Assembly: GCA_011800155.1 (NCBI GenBank)
Contig: CM022376.1
Coordinates: 1,302,001 to 1,366,000, forward strand
Source of the DNA: Flammulina velutipes
Taxonomy: Eukaryota > Basidiomycota > Agaricomycetes > Agaricales > Physalacriaceae
Direction: 5' to 3'
DNA length: 64,000 nt
Part shown: piece by piece, positions 60,756 to 64,000 of the stretch
How the letters are laid out: each line of letters starts with the position of its first letter
Position numbering within the stretch: the stretch's first letter is position 1
Translations under genes and position numbers: made by a program
The notes under the pieces: generated by a model
What the model saw: only the letters and a program-made list of their open reading frames with translations
Told to the model about the DNA's origin: nothing
The model's database searches: none

Positions 60756-61347
60756 GGGGTTAGAAACCATGGAGGAGTTCGAAGGGTGACTTGCCCGTCG
60801 CGGTGTGGACATGGATGTTGTGGGAGAACTCCGCGTATGGGAGGTACTTCACCCAATCGTCTTGTCGGTAGTTGCAGAAGACGCGTAAGAACTGTTCAAG
60901 CTCTTGGTTGAAGCATTCGGTCTCGCCATCTGTCTGGGGGTGATACGCGGTACTAAGGGCAGAGGTGATACCTAACTTAGCGTGAATAGCCTGCATGACT
61001 TTGCTGGCGAACTGGGGTCCCCGGTCGGAGATCATCTTGTCCCAGAGACCATAGCGTCTGAACGTGTTGTCAATGAGAATGTCGACGGTCCCATCCGAGT
61101 CAATAGTTTTCTTGCATGGAGTGACAATGACGGTCTTGGTGAGTCGATCGACGACACAGTGAATGGAGTCGTAGCCCTCAACTTCTGGGAGGTCGGTGAT
61201 GAAATCGGTAGTAATCGTGCCAAAAGGACGATCAGGGATTTCATTGGGGACAAGAGGGACATGGGCGGGGTGATTATTCGGTTTTGTCAGCTGGCAAGTG
61301 GCGCAGCCATCGACATAGTCACGGACGAAGACCGACATGCCCGGCCA
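60756..61347 (-). pseudogene. Ty3/Gypsy integrase core
   Basis: Contains the zinc-finger remainder (CATCQLTKPN), the catalytic-core segments TDFITDLPEVEGYDSI, KMISDRGPQFASK and TAYHPQTDGETECFNQELE (the D,D-35-E residues). It is separated from the upstream RT/RNase H frame by a single in-frame TGA (61348-61350) where related integrases have Trp, and it ends in a TAA near 60760 just before the MITE. Two stops and an insertion show the copy is dead. Confidence 0.88.
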
Positions 61348-64000
61348 TCAGAATTCGCGACTCAGTAGTTCATAGGTTTTGAATCGTCCGGGATGGCCTG
61401 GCCCTACAAGATCGTGGTGCATCTTGACGATATCTCGACGGAGTTCGAGGTCAGCGGGGACATACACCTTGCCACGGAAGAGAACGATTCCATCTTCGTA
61501 ATTCCATTCCTGTAGGTTTTTGACCAGCGAACGCGGACCGTTGCGAAGGATAACATCTAACGCACCGACAACCTCAGCGTCCTTCTTTGGACATTCTCGA
61601 ATACGACGTCTCAACTCAGCATCACCGATTGCCACCACCTCTCCTGGTCTAGTTGCTCGAATTCGGAAGAACTTGGGGTCTAGGAGTACACGATCGGTGT
61701 TGTCATCCTCGACCCCCTCTTTATGGTCTGCGCGGCGGGATAGTGGGTCACTACGGTTCGAAGTACCAGGTTTGTGTGTCAACGTAAAGTCAAATCGGGT
61801 GAGGAAAAGGGCCCATCGGGCTTGTCGGCGACTCAGCTTTTGCGCGTTGGTAAAGTACTCGAGGTTCTTGTGGTCGGTGATGATATCGACCGAGTGCGTG
61901 GCTCCCTCCAAGTAGTGCCGCCAAGCTTCGAGTGCACGGATAATTGCCAATAGCTCCTTGTCATGGATGTCGTAGTTGCGCTCGGGTTCCGATAAGGACT
62001 TGGACAAAAAGGCGACTGGATGCCACTGTCCGTCCTCGCTGACCTGAGACAGAATGCCTCCGGTGGCATAGTCTGAGGCGTCTACTTCAACACGATATGG
62101 CTTTTCAGCATCGGGCATGATAAGGACAGGAGACGAGGTGAACACATCTTTGAGGGCCTCGAAGGCCGTTTGACATTCCGGAGACCATACCCAAGGTTGA
62201 TCCTTCTTGGTGAGATCGAACAGTGGTCGTGCCAACTTGGAGAATCCTTCGATGAACCGTCGATAGAAGTTGCCAAAACCCAAAAAGGACTGCACGTCCT
62301 TCACGTGCCGTGGGGTTGGCCACTGAACTACGCCGGCGACTTTGACTGGGTCCATGCGGAGAGCGTTGTGAGAGATGATGAGACCCAGGAATTCGATGGA
62401 CTCAGCTTCGAATACACATTTCTCCGGCTTAGCATAAAGATCGTGGTCTCGAAGTCGTTTGAGGACCTGACGTACGAGCTCGCGGTGTTCTTCCAGAGTT
62501 TCGGTGAAGATCAGGATATCGTCCATGTAGACGACAACTTTTCCGGAGTCGATAAGATCCTTGAGAATGGTATTCATCATTGCTTGAAACGTGGCGGGGG
62601 AATTCATAAGACCAAAGAACATCACCAGGGGTTCAAACAGGCCACGGTTCGTTTTGAACGCGCCTTTCCACTCGTCTCCCTCCTTTATCCGAACATTATT
62701 GTAGCCCCAACGTAGGTCGATCTTGGAGAAGACTTTGGCGCCTTTCAGCTTGTCGATAAGCTCAGGAATGAGCGGCAGCGGGTACTCGTTCTTGACGGTG
62801 CCTTTGTTCAGGTCGCGATAATCCTGTACGGGGCGTAGCTTTCCATCCTTTTTCTTAACAAAGAAGAATGGACTTGCCATTGGAGACTTAGATGGGCGAA
62901 TATAGCCCTTGGCCAGGTTTTCGTCGAGAAAGGCGTCGAGTTCCTTTTGTTCTGCAGGCGACAATGGATACGTCTTGCAGGGTTTTGGTTCAAAACCTGG
63001 TTTCAGGTCTATGGCGTGGTCCCAAGGGCTGCGAGCGGGGAGGCGTTCTGAAGTGGTTTTGTCGAACACCGTGAGATAGGCATGATAAGGGGAGGGAATG
63101 CGTTCAGCGAGTGGTCGAGTGTCGGCTGGCTTTTGGCTAGCCTCAGCAAGCTCTTGGGCTCTGGTGAAACCAGCGCGAACGTGAACGAAAGGACCGTCTG
63201 AAGAATGTGGATCGCACACTGGGCGGGGATAATCATCCCGGAATAGCTCTTCAAATACCTCCTCCTCCCACTCTCTAGGGACTTCTTCTTCATCGTCGTC
63301 GTTCTCTGTGAAGAGGACGACAGGAATTTGGACTCGGGTAAATGCGCGGACTGCGCATCGGCGTCCAGCGACTCGGTGAACAGGTACAGGTTTGAGATTA
63401 CCCTCTCGATCCTTCCACTGGACCTGGTAGTCTCGGTGGTGAGCGCGAGGGTCATGCGGGGTTCGCGTCTGGTTAACGAGTGCAGGAGTGCGTTTAGCGT
63501 GAGCACGTACATCGGTCACCGGTGGGTTTTTAAGGGTGCAGGTATCGGGGCATCGAGTGAAGTCGACACGAGTGCCAGCCCAGTCGATCTCGGGGTTGTG
63601 TTCGTCAAGCCAATCTGTGCCTAAGATGACATCGTGGTCACCAATATCGGTGACGTAGAGCTCGATAAGTTCCTCGTGGTAGGATTGACCATCACGAGAG
63701 TAGATGCGCACAAGTTGAACGGTATAGTGGCACACCCAACCCATGACGTTCTCAGAGCCGTCAACATTGCGGACAGGGAATGGTGATGAAAGGGGAATGA
63801 GGGTAAAATGGTGCGCGTTTGCGTACCGGGCGTTAATAATGATGCCTTCAGCACCACTATCAACGAGAGCTTGTGCAACGATTCTTTTGCCAGTAAGTTT
63901 GCCAATAAATTCGAGTTCCAGCGTGATTGAGGGTGTCTGTCGGTTGCGGGTGACTGCCGACATTCGAAGCTCAGAGGGATGAACACGCTCACGAGGATGG
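61348..64000 (-). CDS. Ty3/Gypsy Pol: protease, reverse transcriptase, RNase H (partial)
   Basis: An uninterrupted frame enters from beyond the window end and runs to the TGA at 61348-61350. In order: aspartic protease (ALVDSGAEGIIIN, near 63850), a charged linker, reverse transcriptase (KLRPVQDYRDLNKGTVKNEY, FGLMNSPATFQAMMN, catalytic YMDDILIF near 62520), RNase H (VDASDYATGGILSQ, HDKELLAIIRALEAWRHYL), and the start of the integrase zinc finger (HHDLVGPGHPGRFKTYELLS). Pol order PR-RT-RH-IN is that of Ty3/Gypsy (Metaviridae). Gag and the 5' LTR would be beyond 64000. This part has no internal stop, so the element is not very old. Confidence 0.92.
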   Translation of the reverse strand, partial: HPRERVHPSELRMSAVTRNRQTPSITLELEFIGKLTGKRIVAQALVDSGAEGIIINARYANAHHFTLIPLSSPFPVRNVDGSENVMGWVCHYTVQLVRIYSRDGQSYHEELIELYVTDIGDHDVILGTDWLDEHNPEIDWAGTRVDFTRCPDTCTLKNPPVTDVRAHAKRTPALVNQTRTPHDPRAHHRDYQVQWKDREGNLKPVPVHRVAGRRCAVRAFTRVQIPVVLFTENDDDEEEVPREWEEEVFEELFRDDYPRPVCDPHSSDGPFVHVRAGFTRAQELAEASQKPADTRPLAERIPSPYHAYLTVFDKTTSERLPARSPWDHAIDLKPGFEPKPCKTYPLSPAEQKELDAFLDENLAKGYIRPSKSPMASPFFFVKKKDGKLRPVQDYRDLNKGTVKNEYPLPLIPELIDKLKGAKVFSKIDLRWGYNNVRIKEGDEWKGAFKTNRGLFEPLVMFFGLMNSPATFQAMMNTILKDLIDSGKVVVYMDDILIFTETLEEHRELVRQVLKRLRDHDLYAKPEKCVFEAESIEFLGLIISHNALRMDPVKVAGVVQWPTPRHVKDVQSFLGFGNFYRRFIEGFSKLARPLFDLTKKDQPWVWSPECQTAFEALKDVFTSSPVLIMPDAEKPYRVEVDASDYATGGILSQVSEDGQWHPVAFLSKSLSEPERNYDIHDKELLAIIRALEAWRHYLEGATHSVDIITDHKNLEYFTNAQKLSRRQARWALFLTRFDFTLTHKPGTSNRSDPLSRRADHKEGVEDDNTDRVLLDPKFFRIRATRPGEVVAIGDAELRRRIRECPKKDAEVVGALDVILRNGPRSLVKNLQEWNYEDGIVLFRGKVYVPADLELRRDIVKMHHDLVGPGHPGRFKTYELLSREF

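Overview
The window reads as nuclear DNA of a mushroom-type basidiomycete (Agaricomycetes). Genes are dense on both strands and cut by many GT-AG introns of about 45-60 nt with CTAAC-like branch sites. There are no operons or ribosome binding sites. The markers are fungal: a class IV chitin synthase with a QRRRW motif, a Kre9/Knh1-like cell-wall protein, UTP10, a long-form tRNase Z, a two-RRM Hrp1-like protein, an epsin, a mitochondrial uS4 and a chromovirus. Exon borders were read by eye from splice sites and frame, so they are predictions.

Layout. 1-16.6 kb: two tandem copies of a kinase-fold protein (APH-like catalytic loop), an intron-rich gene ending in a zinc-deaminase signature, a coiled-coil protein divergent from tRNase Z, and a large uncharacterised gene whose last part is interrupted by a 365-bp MITE. 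17-26 kb: Hrp1-like RNA-binding protein and epsin (start codons 58 bp apart), a four-helix membrane protein, a gene-poor stretch with a broken copy of the 5' end of the mitochondrial uS4 gene and a diverged tandem duplication, then the intact uS4m gene. 27-50.8 kb: housekeeping and wall genes, namely UTP10, a VHS/GAT trafficking adaptor, chitin synthase, PCNA with an insertion of about 100 charged residues, an unknown protein, an MFS transporter, eIF5A and a Kre9-like secreted protein. 51-64 kb: a nest of mobile DNA.

The mobile-DNA nest is the least ordinary part. Two long palindromic (foldback) elements of 2.5 and 3.0 kb share their inner arms and centre but have different outer ends. Each is flanked by an 8-bp direct repeat. 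The second splits an open reading frame that becomes continuous again if the element and one target duplicate are removed. A second copy of the MITE seen at 15.8 kb sits inside its left arm with a 3-bp target duplication. A chromodomain Ty3/Gypsy element then runs off the window end; it is dead (in-frame stops) and its integrase carries a 368-bp hAT-like MITE with an 8-bp target duplication.

The strongest leads are: (1) the PCNA insertion; (2) the foldback element family and its layered insertion history; (3) the MITE inside a coding exon, which may be removable as an in-frame intron; (4) the fungal deaminase-fold protein; and (5) the tandem, possibly secreted kinase-fold pair. No complete new defence-type system was seen.
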